Assembly (NCBI GenBank): GCA_001632435.1
Contig: KV424022.1
Coordinates: 49,030-113,029, forward strand
Source: Calocera cornea HHB12733
Taxonomy: Eukaryota; Basidiomycota; Dacrymycetes; Dacrymycetales; Dacrymycetaceae
DNA length: 64,000 nucleotides
Direction of reading: 5' to 3'
Positions 1 through 11,800 of the stretch are shown here, piece by piece. The notes under the pieces were generated by a model. It made no database searches, was not told the origin of the DNA, and saw only the letters and a list, made by a program, of their open reading frames with translations. A program made the translations under genes and the position numbers. Every line of letters starts with the position of its first letter. The stretch's first letter is position 1.

Positions 1-539
1 ATCGGCAGATTCTAGGCGGTCTCTGAACGGCCCTGGAGACTCCGTAAGCATGGGAGACGGCGGAGACCGGTACCCTCTCTAGAGTGATATTGAGCGCTCT
101 GGAGTCAGCGGGTCTCCTCCGAACGGCTCCCTGACCATATGTGCTGCTTTGTAGCTCATGCAGCTCTTCAGCTTACTTGCGTTCCATATGTATCGGGAGC
201 TGTGCCATAGCTCCAGATACACGCTCATCAAATGATTTTCAACAGTATCATTATCGATTATCTACAGGTTATATTACTGTTCGATTTCGGGTTCCCCAGC
301 GCAGCACTTTGCTTTGTCGAGTTCTCACCTCGTCGCGGTTTGTTTTGGCGACGTTCGATTTGGGGTTGCGCGTGTGTGACCACCCTGCTCAATGTAAGCC
401 GATGCGCCTGCAGTAAATAATGAACCAAACACTTACGGCAAGCTTGGTTCTGGTTCTTCGCCGCATGCAGTTGATCTGTGCATTGGATTAGCAAGGCTAG
501 TATAGAGATGATAGATTTAGGGTTACCTTATTAGCAATG
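1..539. other. No gene seen; left-edge flank of the DUF6532 gene
   Basis: No coding region here is convincing; the short open frames show no recognisable protein. The first 130 bases are rich in repeated GGAGAC/GTCTCC words. Two copies of the dispersed 13-base motif lie here, a variant at 279-291 and an exact GTTCGATTTGGGG at 353-365. This is the 3' flank of the minus-strand DUF6532 gene. A transposon end could lie here, but I found no matching inverted end elsewhere. Confidence 0.5.
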
Positions 540-2638
540 TCACCGTGTGAAATCATCATCTGCTAGCATTGGAACTGCAGGTTCTTCCCCGGTCTCAATC
601 GAAACGCCGGCCCGGTAGCTGCAGCACCCCAGAAGTTCACTTCGATTAGGGGTTGTCCGGACAGGGTTAAAGGCATAGACACTCACCATCCCTGCTCATA
701 TAGGCTTTGCTGCAAGCACGCCAGTCCGTCTGGATTTACCGCTTCGAACTTTGACAACACTTTCATGTGTCCGCTGAATACAGCACTTGCCGAGGACTGA
801 GTGAACTCCAATGAGCGATGTATCCCGGTGGACCACTCCTTGATAGCATGGTCGAGCTGGCAATGTTCAGTCACACAACATGGGATGTTCTAAGAAAGCG
901 CACGCACCGCGGTTGCCGCCAAAGCAATCACCTGAGAAGGCACAGGGTTAAATTGATCAGGGTAGTGAACGCCTAGCGCCTCCTTGTTGCGAAACAGGCA
1001 TGTGTGAATCACCGAGGCAATCAAGTGCGAGCTGTATGCGCCCGATCGTTTGAAGGGATCCTACCGCACGTTAGTATCCGGGGCCCAGTGTGACCAAAGT
1101 CTTCTATATCTACCTCAAAGGTGAAAGCGACGCGATCGGTCAAGAACTCCGCCAGACTTCGATTTCCGGCCTCACAATCGCGATCTGCTTCGAAGGATAC
1201 AGGGAGAGACTTCTTCTCCACTTCATCCTGCGGGAGATGAAGACGCTCAATGACATTACGAGCCGCAGTCTTGAACTCGTTTGTGAGATGAGCCGTCCTT
1301 GACATAATCTAGAGGGCCTGTCAGTCTGCCGGCGTGAAACAGAGCATGCACTTACTATCTTCATGATATTCTCGCTTTCTTGCAATGGTCGGCCAAGGTC
1401 TTCACATGCCAGTGTCCACGCATCCATTGCGAGTGACATACTTTCGCGGGGCATCAGGTCGTATGGGCCACGAATCAGGAGATTCACCTGAAAGATCTCG
1501 TTTGCAAGCGAAAGTATGCGCTTCGTGACATCGTCGAACTCACTGGCACTTGGTTTCTTGTACTTCGCACGCTTCTTCGGCGGCTCTGTCCTCGTATCCT
1601 CGGGGGCGGCCCTTCTGCAAGTTCGGTCAATATCGTTCTATTTGAGGTGCCCATGCTCACCTCGTAGCCGTAACGCTTGATGGGACCATGGTAAGCATAG
1701 TTCGTGCATCCATCTCCGCTCTAGCGGAAGCGACGGCACTATCGCCCATGGCGATAGCATTGACAGTCGAAGTAGGTCCCGGGAGACGAGTCAAATCTGC
1801 GCATTATATCAGCCCAGCTTGGAATGGGTCTTGATGAGCGCATCCACCTCGAGCCACACGCTGTAGGGGGCGCTGCTGCTCCCACTTGCGCCGTAAGGAT
1901 GATACTGTATGTAGTTCATCTTCGTACATTGTCTTGGATGAAGTGACCTTTGTAACATCATTAGCAGTACGAATCACCCTGCCATAGACAGTACGTACTC
2001 GAGCCGGCAGCTGTGACGTTGTACTGGCTGCCGATTTGCCTCGGTCAGAAGGCGGCTCCTCATCCTCGTCTTGCTCCTTGTCTCCGTCCGCATCATCGAG
2101 ATTCTCTGCAAGGGAATCAGTTCAATAGGTCGGTGAGGTTTGGATTCGGTCTCGCACCAGGGAAACCCTTGTAACTGTTGTGATTACCCCAGTTACCATC
2201 TGCCTCGTCCTGCTCCTCTTCACTCTCAACCTCCTCGATCTCATCTGATTCCACAGGAGCGCGCCTGAGTACAGTAGTACCGGACAAGCGTTTGCTGCCA
2301 GTGGGGACCACGACTTGGGGCTGAACACTTGCTCGATTGCCATACAATTCTTCAGGGGGTTCCTCCCTTGCGGTGGATACTCTCGCAGCGGATCTCGCCC
2401 TGCTTGAGATCGCTCTTGATGCAGTTTTTCCCCTTGAAGTGGCCTTCTCTAATACTGTACGATGATGTGTCACTACGAGCAAACCAGGGCATTTCGAGCG
2501 AACCAAGCCCCCCTTATAGTGTGAGATGAACGACTCACAAGCTTGCTCTCCTTTTTCAGTACGTCTCCTCACACGGCCACCAGAGGTAATTCCTGACTGG
2601 TCAATAGGCGGGTGGGAGCGTCCTTGCATGCGTGACAT
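540..2638 (-). CDS. DUF6532 domain protein, multi-exon, nuclear-looking
   Basis: The function is unknown. The fragments join across short introns into one protein with an acidic, disordered N-terminal half, a basic stretch PPKKRAKYKKPS that could be a nuclear signal, and a C-terminal half typical of DUF6532. That half reads VNLLIRGPYDLMPRESM, then an Ala/Trp-rich helix, a segment starting RTAHLTNEFKTAARN, and a DPFKRSGAYSSHLIA block near the end. The last intron (619-686) carries one copy of the dispersed motif, and the final exon ends ADDDFTR. The start at 2638 (MSRMQGRS) is a choice: the frame stays open to ATG 2833, and an 81-base stretch near 2458-2538 may be an intron. It is head-to-head with the Plavaka transposase, about 390 bases apart. 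Linked cargo of a transposon is possible but not shown. Confidence 0.72.
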
Positions 2639-3026
2639 AGCAACTAGCTTAAGATCGGGTGAATGGTTGAGAGTCAGCCAAATTGCTGTGGGCCAACACA
2701 CCTCTGTGGGGGAAAAGGTGACGGAGAAATTGGCGGAAAGGTAAACAAGCAGTGCGTTAAGACCAGGGGGGTGAAGGGCAGCCTCCTTCCCACAGACGGA
2801 CATTTTGCTCGCCGCTTTGATGCGTTTCTGCATGTTTTTGGGGCCAGGGAAGCCCGTTTAGGCACTGCTTGACCACCACCGCTTTCGGAAGTATCTCCGT
2901 CATCTAAAAGCAGATAAGGACCCTGAGTGACTAACGGCCGATCTAATCGACATCGTTGTCTCGTTCGATTCGGGGTCACTTGCACAGGCGCTCTCCCTCG
3001 GCACATTGTCTACTGTCACAGGACTT
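2639..3026. promoter_or_regulatory. Shared upstream region of the DUF6532 and Plavaka genes
   Basis: A 388-base divergent intergenic stretch. If the DUF6532 start is at 2833 it shrinks to about 190 bases. It holds a one-mismatch copy of the dispersed motif at 2963-2975 (GTTCGATTCGGGG), 51 bases before the transposase start. No TATA-like box is obvious. A role in co-regulation is inferred only from geometry. Confidence 0.4.
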
Positions 3027-6000
3027 ATGGACTGGGTTTGCAACTATTGCAATCGAGTGCTTGGAAGTCAACGCGGACTGAACTTACACCTGGCTCAGTC
3101 CCGATCTTGCTATCTGGCATGCCAAGATGATGCGCACAATAATGGCAATGGGCGACTCGGAGACCTCGAATCGAACCATCACCCTCCTACCCTTCAAGAC
3201 TACTTCATAGAGAGCGACCTGGACGAGCCATCTGCAGCTCTGGACTTCGAAGATGTGTCACCTTACCTGCATCATGATGATCAGCTCCCTACAGCACACG
3301 ATGATAATGATGGTGTACCAGGCACATCGACCTCTCCGCCCTCGAGTAACTCTGATGTATTCATCAAGGACTTTCCTGGTGAAGCAGGCACATCCTTTGG
3401 TCGATCTGATCTACCCTTTGACGACATACGGAGCCACATGCTGCTATCACATGGCTCTATTTACGGCCCGTTCCAATCTGAGGCGGAATGGGATCTTGCT
3501 TGGAATTTCATGCGCAGTGGACTTTCCAAACAATTGATCAACAATTTCCTCCGCAGCCCATTGGTATGTTTGTTTACTCTCGACTTGTCATGAGCGACTG
3601 GTACAATAATATGCATACCAGCTACGGGATCGGCCTAATCCGGCGTTCCGCAATGCTCAGCAACTCGACCGTATTCTCGACCAGGAGCTCCCAACAGGAC
3701 CACGTTTCCATGTCACGCAATTGGAAGTTCAAGGGAGCTCAGAGCATGATAGTGAGACGCTGGAGGTGTGGGGAAGGGATCCTTTGGACTGCATTCGCGA
3801 GATTCTTAGTGACCCACTGTTGGAAAGGTCAATCGACTATGCTCCTCGTCGAGAGTACATTGACAGAACACAAACACGGCGGGTGTACTCTGAGTACGCA
3901 ACCGGGGATCATATGTGGTCTATCCAGGCAAGTGTGAATCCTTCCGAGGAGTTATGCCATTTAATCAGCCTTCTTTAGCAACGTCTTCCAAGGGGTTCAA
4001 CAGTTGCTGCTGTCATCCTCGCATCCGATAAGACACAACTGTCCATGTTTCGAGGCGACAAAAGCGCTTGGCCCGTCTACATTTCCCTCGCCAACGTCCA
4101 CAAAGAAATCCGCCGAAAACCGAACGAGCGTGCGATGGTTCTGCTGGGTTATCTACCATCAAGCAAGTTAGGGCTCTCCCTCAGCGCTGCCGAGCGTGCT
4201 ATACGCCAACACGACATCTTTCATCACTGCATAGCGGCCCTCCTGCAGCCGATGCATCAAGCCAGCTTGGAGGGTGTCATGATGACTTGTGCAGATGGAA
4301 TCATACGCCGTATCCACCCTATCCTCGTCTCATATATCGCGGATCATCCGGAGCAATGCATGATTGTTGGGTGTCGACAAAATCGCTGCCCAAGATGCAA
4401 TGTCGAGCCAGACGCCCGAGGGGAGCTACTTATTGGTTCGGCACGCGACCCGGAATCGATCATCCAAATTGGCCGGATGAACAATGACGAGCGCGCATTT
4501 CGACGCCGGATGAAAGACCTCGGACTCATCCCCATCGCTAGACCGTTCTGGGCCGATTTGCCATTTGCCAACATATTCGATGCCATGACGCCGGATCTGC
4601 TTCATGAGCTGCACAAGGGTCTCTTCAAGGACCACCTCTTCAAATGGGTGGCTCAACTTTTCGGTGTCGACATTATAGACGAACAATACAAGGCTTTGGA
4701 TCCTCACGATGGTCTTCTTCCCTTTCCCCGTGGTATCTCCAAGGTTGAGCAGTGGACCGGCACGGAGTACAAGAACATGGAAAAGAGCTTCTGTGCCATT
4801 ATTGCTGGTCTGGTACCACTATCGGTTCACAAAGCGGTTCGAGGACTACTGGACTTCATCTATCTGTCGCAATACCCGATGCACTCCGATCACTCGCTCT
4901 CTCTAATGTCTACCGCTTGGCAAGACTTTCATGCGAATAAGGACGTGTTTACCGAAGCCCTTAGCGGTCACGGCTTCAATTTCCCGAAAATGCACAAAGC
5001 AAACCACAACATCGATGCGATACGATCACGTGGTACTCTCGATGGGTATAGTACCGAGCTACCTGAGATGCTACATAAGACCGAGGCGAAAAAGTGTTAT
5101 CGAGCTGGGAACAAACGAGATCCATTTCGGCACATGGCCAAATTCCTGCGTCGCGATACTACTCTTGAGCTATTTGGACGCTATCTACACTGGCTACAGC
5201 GCCAAAGTATTGGCCAAGCTGCCCTCTCTGGGAGCTCACCGAAGGAACCGAATGTTCGATTTGAGGTTGCAGACGACGAAGGGAACGTCTGCGGCCGTTC
5301 CCTACCAAGTCTGTCAGTGCAGGAGCACAGAGCTATACTTCGGCGTCCATTGAGTACTGGCAAGACATTGCATCGCCTGCCAGCCGCATCCAAATATCCT
5401 GCGATGTCCATCGAACAACTTCAGCTGAAGTTCAATGCCGTCGACTTTCTCGCTGCTCTCTGTGCATTTCTCAGATCCGATTATCCTACATGCAAATGGA
5501 TCCCCATTCTTAGCGATCGAGTTGCTTGTCACGACATGGTGCGCTTGGTTCTTCCGCCGCTGCCTGGACAGCAGGAGGTGCTGCGGCTCACTGCTCACTG
5601 TCGTCCGCCCCAAATCGAACCTACTCAGCGGGGAATCTGTATCCCCCAGAGATACGACACAGTCATCATACCGACAGGGGATCCAAGGCGTCAGTCGCCG
5701 CTACATGGTAAGTAGTAATTTGCAACACCCTGTGGCCTCGAGGTAACAGTTCAATCAGGACATTCCGTCGCCCGTCTACGCACCGTGTTTGAGCTTCACT
5801 CCCGTCCGGGACTACCGCACCTTCAGTTGGCATACATTGACTGGTTTACCAATCCAGTTACATCCTCTCGCGCGGTGCGAATGTACGAAGTCACCCCGAT
5901 ACTTCGCGCCGATGGGCTGCCAAAGGGGGAGATTGTCCATGTGCAGAGCATTGCTCGGACCTGCCATCTCGTCAGAGTACCAGAACGCATCGAGCGAACA

Positions 6001-6120
6001 CAGATGGTTGCAGTCGCCTCGCGTTCCACGCACGAGAAGTATTGGGTAAACCCACACATAGACCTTCATTTCTTTGCTACATACATGATCGGCCCGGTAC
6101 TCCCTTCTGCTTCAGCCTGA
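3027..6120 (+). mobile_element. Plavaka-family DDE transposase, apparently intact
   Basis: Transposase of the Plavaka family, a CACTA-related cut-and-paste group known from fungi. Four exons (3027-3563, 3622-3927, 3979-5707, 5759-6120) join in frame to 977 residues with no internal stop. It opens with a zinc-finger-like segment (CNYC, then LNLHLAQSRSC), followed by an acidic linker. The core begins near residue 283 with ILASDKTQLS, where the first catalytic Asp is expected, then WPVYISLANVHKEIRR. Next come SYIADHPEQ and CRQNRCPRCN, a likely second acidic residue and metal site, and then DLLHELHKGLFKDHL. The C-terminus has the family-like LAYIDWFT and a segment ending HFFATYM. Intron 2 has a GC donor (CAG|GCAAGT). 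The start at 3027 is the first ATG; the frame is open upstream but only with a TTG. Terminal inverted repeats were not found, so the element's limits are unknown. Confidence 0.88.
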
Positions 6121-6152
6121 TCATCCTTCACTTTCACATCACGAGATTGTAT

Positions 6153-6676
6153 CTAGGAACAGAACTGCGAACGATAGACCTGTCCAAGCTCGCCCAGAAA
6201 CGCCACGCCCTCTCGATGCGTCTCAGCGTAGTCCGCTGCTTCTGCTTCCAGGGCGTTGAGATTGGTGCAGTTAATGTAGCCCGCTTGATGAAGCACGCGG
6301 ATCGCTCGGCGAACCCACATGCGACAGGTGAAGTTGTGCGGCTGATCATCGGGGTGGGTCTGAAGCGGGATCGCGCCGAGGAGAACATCAAGAGTTCCTG
6401 TGCAGTAAAGCTCAACAAATGACGAAAGGATGAAAGGATTAGAGACAAACCTGGCTCCACAAATTGCCCGATTTGGATGGCAGCGAGAGCCAAATGTGAT
6501 GCGACCGGGTTCCAGTTCTGCATATGGTACATCCAGCCGTTCGAGATGGTGATCGCATGAAAGGCCCAGCGAGCATGCCCCGGCCCGAAGGTATATATCA
6601 TCCAGTGAAATCCCTCCTCCCGCCAGCATAACGCCAAGTACAAGCCGTTGACGAGGTTGGAGCCATCGACCGGCAT
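6153..6676 (-). CDS. Small two-exon orphan protein, 156 aa
   Basis: Two exons, 6676-6451 and 6397-6153, joined across a 53-base intron to 156 residues. It opens with GLYLALCWREEGFHWMIYTF and later has DDQPHNFTCRMWVRRAIRVL followed by an Asn/Leu-rich segment. This resembles a basidiomycete-wide family of about 150-residue proteins of unknown function; the name DUF6914 comes to mind but I am not sure of it. It ends 33 bases from the end of the Plavaka transposase (tail-to-tail), so the two 3' ends nearly touch. No signal peptide or transmembrane segment is visible. A much longer unspliced frame continues to 7427 but runs through the inverted-repeat element and is not credible as protein. Confidence 0.6.
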
Positions 6677-7053
6677 GGTTCAGAATGGACAGCGAATAGA
6701 CAGGCCGACGTGATGGTGATGCTGTGTAGTGTCGCGACAGCAGATGACTGTTGCCTGACTGTTGCCCTTTGTTGAGTATCGCGTGCAGATCCGAGTCGAA
6801 GAAGCGTGAGGCGATGCTGTGTCGAAATTGCCAGCAAAAGCGATGAGAGTCAGGGTACTTCTCGTCCACCTGTCGGCTGCCGGCAAATAGGAAGTCCTCT
6901 TCTTTACGCCGTATGGACTGTCTTCTCGCGGGGCTTGTTTGAAAAGGGAGGATGTTCGATTCGGGGACACTCCCCGAGACCCGAGGCGACTCACGGATAA
7001 GGCGATGCGGATCACGCGCTACTGTTGGGGTGCCCCGAATCGAACTACGACAG
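6677..7053. other. Non-coding stretch with an inverted pair of the 13-mer motif
   Basis: No gene seen. GTTCGATTCGGGG at 6954-6966 and its reverse complement at 7033-7045 form an inverted pair 66 bases apart, just outside the inverted-repeat element that starts at 7054. The spacing recalls the arms of a small structured element. It does not fold as a tRNA. Confidence 0.45.
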
Positions 7054-7458
7054 TGGATGACTTTCCGTAGACCCAGATACACAGATTTCGGGCACGCAGA
7101 TGCGCCACACAGGGTCTGAAAACGTCCCGCTCTAAAAGTTGGAACTCCGAAGCTCTCGCAGATTGCTCTTCGCAGCACGCAGATTTCTGGTCTGCGTGAG
7201 GGGTCGGCCCCCCTCACGCAGATCTTGAAGCCGTCGCAGACCTTCACGGAAACACAACATCTAGGGCGACAGCTGTCAGCAGCCCCCCTGTGGAAGAGCG
7301 GATGCAAATGGTGTGATCTGCGTGGTGCACGGGACCAAAGTATGGTCTGCGTGCGGCCGAATGCGCATCCTACGGATTTGCGTACACGGAGGCAATCTGT
7401 GACTTTGCCTCCGGGATTGGTACCCATCTGTGTATCTGGGTCTACGGAAAGTCATCCA
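7054..7458. mobile_element. MITE-like element with 33-base perfect inverted ends
   Basis: Bases 7054-7086 and 7426-7458 are perfect reverse complements over 33 bases, enclosing about 405 bases. The interior is full of CAGA/TCTG words and further inverted repeats, with no plausible protein. That fits a non-autonomous DNA transposon or other palindromic insertion. I could not see a clean target-site duplication: the flanks are CTACGACAG on the left and GTCTATAT on the right. The ends do not match anything I noticed near the Plavaka gene, so a link between them is not supported. Confidence 0.75.
7176..7222. repeat. Mutually exclusive hairpins inside the MITE-like element
   Basis: CACGCAGA (7176-7183) can pair with TCTGCGTG (7191-7198). 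The same TCTGCGTGAGGGG (7191-7203) can instead pair over 13 bases with 7210-7222, leaving a six-base loop. The two foldings share one arm and exclude each other. This may only reflect nested palindrome growth in the element. Confidence 0.7.
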
Positions 7459-7626
7459 GTCTATATAGATACGGTATGGGCCGCGACGGACGCATAAGTT
7501 CAGCCCCTCTAACTCTGACGAAGACCATCCTGCTTGACTTCATCTCAACCCCACGTACGTACTAGCTCATCTTCTCTTCATCAAAGAAACTTTCTCATAT
7601 AGATCGATAGAATCTCAGCATTCCAC

Positions 7627-8594
7627 ATGAGTGCACCAGACGAACCGCGTACGATATCTCCCGTGCGAGTCTCCTTCGCGTGGCACCTATGGCTAGCACT
7701 TCCGGCCATCGCTCGTAGCTGGATCTATGCGTACATCCTCCTGATTGGCGCTATACTTCGGCAACCCAAGCTGTTCCTACGAAGCCGCACAGTCCCTGAC
7801 GTACCGCGGGTGTCATACCTCCCAGGTGGGGTTGTTGCGAAGAGCACGACGTCTCGCGAATACGGAGCCTTGGTCCTGCTCAACACCCTCGACCCCACTC
7901 TGCCGGTGCCACACGTGCTTGATTGCATCGTAGTACCCACGAGTATGCGTCGTTACTTCAACTGCGGGCCGACTGGACAAACAGAAGAGAATGTTATCTT
8001 GCTCATGACACTGCTGCCTGGAACGCCGCTTGGATCCCGCCTCGCCAAATTCACTGAGGATCAAGTGACGCGCCTTACAAAGCAGCTCGCCTTAGTGTTC
8101 GACAAACTGAAGCAATTGCAGCCACCAAATCGTTCGATTTGCGGCGTAGACGGCAGGCCTTGTGTCTCTTACCTAATGTCGTTTGACGCGTTTGGGCCCT
8201 TCGACTCGATTTCGGCATTCAACGAGTGGATGATGGAGCGTGCGCGATGCCGCCGAATCGATCTCAAGGAACGCGCCTTGCCACGCCGGCTTGACGACGC
8301 CAAGACAAGATTCGTGCACGGTGATGTCAATCCCAGGAACATCCTCGCCGATGATGACGGCAATCTGACCGGTGTGATCGACTGGGAATGTGCCGGTTAT
8401 ATGCCCGAGCATTGGGATCCTGCTTACGTGAGCACTGGGCGTGCGTACCTGTATGATACTGACCCAGATTGTAGGCGCTGTGCGTGTACAACCGATACCA
8501 GAACTGGATCAAAGTCATTCGAGGGTGTTTTCCTGACGTGGAAGACGCGATGGAGATCGAGGAGAAATGGAGGTGCTGCTGGGGGGTTAGCTGA
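7627..8594 (+). CDS. APH-family phosphotransferase-like protein, 306 aa
   Basis: Fungal member of the aminoglycoside phosphotransferase/choline kinase fold family; these are common in Agaricomycetes and their substrates are mostly unknown. Exons 7627-8427 and 8475-8594 join across a 47-base intron (donor GTGAGC, branch ACTGAC) to 306 residues. The catalytic loop is HGDVNPRNIL near residue 235, with the catalytic Asp, followed by the metal-binding Asp in GVIDWECAGY. An EHWDPAY segment follows, and after splicing the tail has YNRYQNWI and CFPDVED, which suits the family. Without the intron the frame runs on to a poor C-terminus at 8601. An N-terminal hydrophobic stretch (LALPAIARSWIYAYILLIG) is present. 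Antibiotic resistance is not implied; endogenous small-molecule or protein substrates are more likely. Confidence 0.85.
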
Positions 8595-8877
8595 ACCTTA
8601 AATGGAGTCTTGATGGCACTCCCTTATTGGCTAACTTAGTAGCATGAATAACAATCTGTGACCTGAATGTTCGATGTGGGGCTGAACAACAAAGTTGAAA
8701 CCCGTGCGCGACTCTGACCTTAAATCGAATCATGCGCTGTCACTCATTGTCGTCAGACCGACTTCGGATTATCAGTCTTTAGTCCCGTCACTCACGGTGC
8801 AATGCGATTGAATTGACACTCATTACACGACTGCGTAGACTACAAAACTCTGTGGAAGCGCCACTGAGCAGCATCTT

Positions 8878-11800
8878 CTACTCATGATCGGGCGAGCGCT
8901 TGCGCTTGCCGGATTTCCTCACCTGCGGGGCGTCCTGATTCCCCTGTGCTGCCTGCTCATTGGCCAACAGAACCTCGCGTGCTGCCTGCCTTGTCTTCGC
9001 TGCCTTCATGGCCACCTTTTCTTGGGCCTTCTGTGCCGCCATCTTCTTCTTCGTCTCCGCCTTCTCCAGAGCCGTCACGTCCAGCCATAACTCATCATCA
9101 ATCTCTTCCCAAGTCTCAGCCGGTGCGGTGTCCTTGCTGGCGTTGCCGGCATACCAGCACTGGTTGATTAATGCCGTGATCTTCACTCCATCATCCCGAC
9201 TGGAACGGGGTCGCTTAGGCTGCCAATCCTTGCTGGATACTGGAATAGATGCACGAGTCAGTTAAACGCATGAGGTAGAATGCGTAGTGGAGGACCCACT
9301 GTTCTTGATCTTCACATCCGCCTTTCGCCGGCGACAGGACTGGCTATTGTCCGCACATTCAACGCAGCCGGCCCCCTCGAAATTGTAACAAGCGCGGTGA
9401 ACGCCCTGGCGCGGGATGATTTTCCGATGGCGGCAGCGGTAACACATCTCAGCACCAAATGCCACCTTAAACGAAAGGTCAGCCGCAAACTCTCCCATCT
9501 GTACAATGACTTACCCAAAACGGATCATCTAAGACTCCTGTGACACGTGTTGTCTTGGCGTCTCGGCAGGCGTCGATATCAGGGAGGTAATCGACATCAA
9601 GGCCAGGTGGGGGGGAAAGGAGGGTCGCCGGCAAGATGTTGCCAACTAGCCTGCGGCGAGAACGGCGCTCTTTGCGCTCCCAGTGAACAGCAGCGATCCT
9701 CTTGTCATGTATGTCTAGGCGATGCTTTGTATAACGCAGAATATCTTCATAGACCTCGTCAGCGGTCACCTTCCTGCCGCCGCCTTGTGGGTTGGCAAGA
9801 TCGTCGTCATTGAATGGTTGGGCCGGTACGGTTTTCTTTGCTAGCTCTTTCCTGAGTTCTTCCAATACAGCGGCATTAAGTGAATTTAAGAGCATCGGCC
9901 AATCCTCGAGGTCTTCCGAAACATGCCACTTCAGTGCATATCTCATACAGTCCAGCATATACGACGCGAAAACGTGAGTGGGCGGACTCTGATACAGATC
10001 GCGATGACGCAAGGTGTCCATCTAAGACAAAGATCAGTATCGTGGAGGTTGCCCAGAGCAATGAACGTACATTCGTGTAGCGAGTGAGAGTCATCCATGC
10101 CGAAACGCGAGGTAGAGTCGCTCCAGGATGTAATGGGCGAGGGCGACCAGACCGATCGAGCATTTGAATGTACTTGGTTGAGTAGAGATCCGTGGTGAAG
10201 CGCTCAGCAGGGCTGCCCTCCTCGCCTCTTTCCACCTTGCGAAGCAGCTCGAGCAGGCACCAGTCTGTACCAAACGCCGTATCAACGTCTTCGATGTTTT
10301 CGATTGTCGCAGCAACGTCGTATTCGAGTTTCCAGGTCCATATATTGATGAGGTTTGATGCTAGAGGCCCACGCATCTGAAGCCAGGCGACCGCCGTGCC
10401 CTCCTTAATATGCTTGAAATAGGTTGACTAGAGGCAATCTGTTAAGTATCGGTTCGATTTGGGGATGACAGCAATAACTCACCAGCCACGCACACCGCGT
10501 GCGTGAGGCCAAGACCGCTTCCGCCAGATTCTCTTGGGCAAGGACAGGTATAGGAGGATTGCGCTCCAAATCATCTATCAATTCTTGGGCGTTTTGGCAT
10601 CGCAGAATGCGTTGGGTGAGAGTGAGATGCGCGGAATCCACAAGATGGCGAAACTCTTGTAGCTCGTCCTCGGTCAGGGTGGTGCGTGGGCGCCGTTCGC
10701 CTCCTCCAGTGCCGCCGCCGCCCCGCCTCGGACGGTTTCGCAGCCACTCTGCACAATGTTCTGTGCAAGCTCGAAGCACGAGGTCGATTCGCTGATTATC
10801 ATAGGATAATCCTTCACGAAAGTACGACGAAAAACACTTCTAAGAAAGGAATCAGTCGACAGCACACCAGCAGCTCGCGATCAAGCGCACCTGCAACGAT
10901 AAAAGCTTGCTCTCATACTCCTTGAACTGTTCCACGGTAGCGTGTATAGTCACCCCCTCCCGCCCCAAATCGAGAAGGCTGTTCTCCGCGCGCTCTCGAG
11001 CGTCGACCTCCCGTAGCAGATCTTCGCTATAGTTTGATCCGACTGACAGTGGGCTGCCCTGAATTACATTTGCATCGGCTGCACGAAGATCCTCCGCAAT
11101 GAGTAATAGATGTTGCTATCCGATGTTGTAAGTATAACCCGAATAAGCAAGCAGAGGAGCGTACCTGATGATCTTCTTCATCGTCATTGTCTGCATCCCC
11201 GACCTGGTCTTCGCGATCACCGTGATGGCCGATTGCGTCTTCGAGCATTTCTCCCTCAACCTGCCCCTCCTCCTCCTCCTCTTCCTCCTCCTCCTCCTCC
11301 TCCTCGTCGCCGATGATTGCATCACCGTCATCCTCTGCAGCGTCATCGAGTAGTTCGCGCAAGTCGTCGTTGTACTCCATCTCCTCGTCGCTTTGGACAT
11401 CGCTAGGGTCTTGATCGTCACTTTCCTGCTCGTCGCTGTCAGGCTGCCATTCGTCTGGATCTCTGATTGCGGACTGGGGTGATTCCTCAGGATCGATTTG
11501 CGGCTGTTGAACATCCGAGCCAAGATCGGACTGGGAAGGCTGCATGTTGGCTGAATCTCGGTCTGAGTCGGTCTGAGCCAGCATATGCGTTGCTCGAGGC
11601 TCGCCCTTGCCGGCTACCGATCCTTGGGACAGATTGGAAGGAAGCGAAGACGAGGGGTCAGCGATGGCGGGTTGGCTTCGGGCTGGAATGGGGTTCTGGC
11701 CTGGGTTGGGAGAGGAGCGTGCGGAACGCTCCCGAGCACGCCGTTCTGCTCTCTGGCGCTCTGCAATAGCCATCTTCCGTTCCTGCCAACGGAGCATCCT

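Noticed and set aside
6950..7050. Possible tRNA, because TTCGATTCGGGG resembles a T-arm/B box
   Set aside because: No acceptor stem, D-arm or anticodon arm can be laid out on either strand, and the B-box ending does not match.
6153..7427. 424-aa continuous minus-strand frame
   Set aside because: Its first two thirds run through the inverted-repeat element and non-coding DNA; the real C-terminal part belongs to a two-exon 156-aa gene.
7225..7497. Plus-strand frame inside the MITE-like element
   Set aside because: Composed of the element's own repeats, with no homolog-like segment.
10686..10925. Frames opposite the 1028-aa gene
   Set aside because: The antisense exons are supported by consistent intron phases, so these are shadows.
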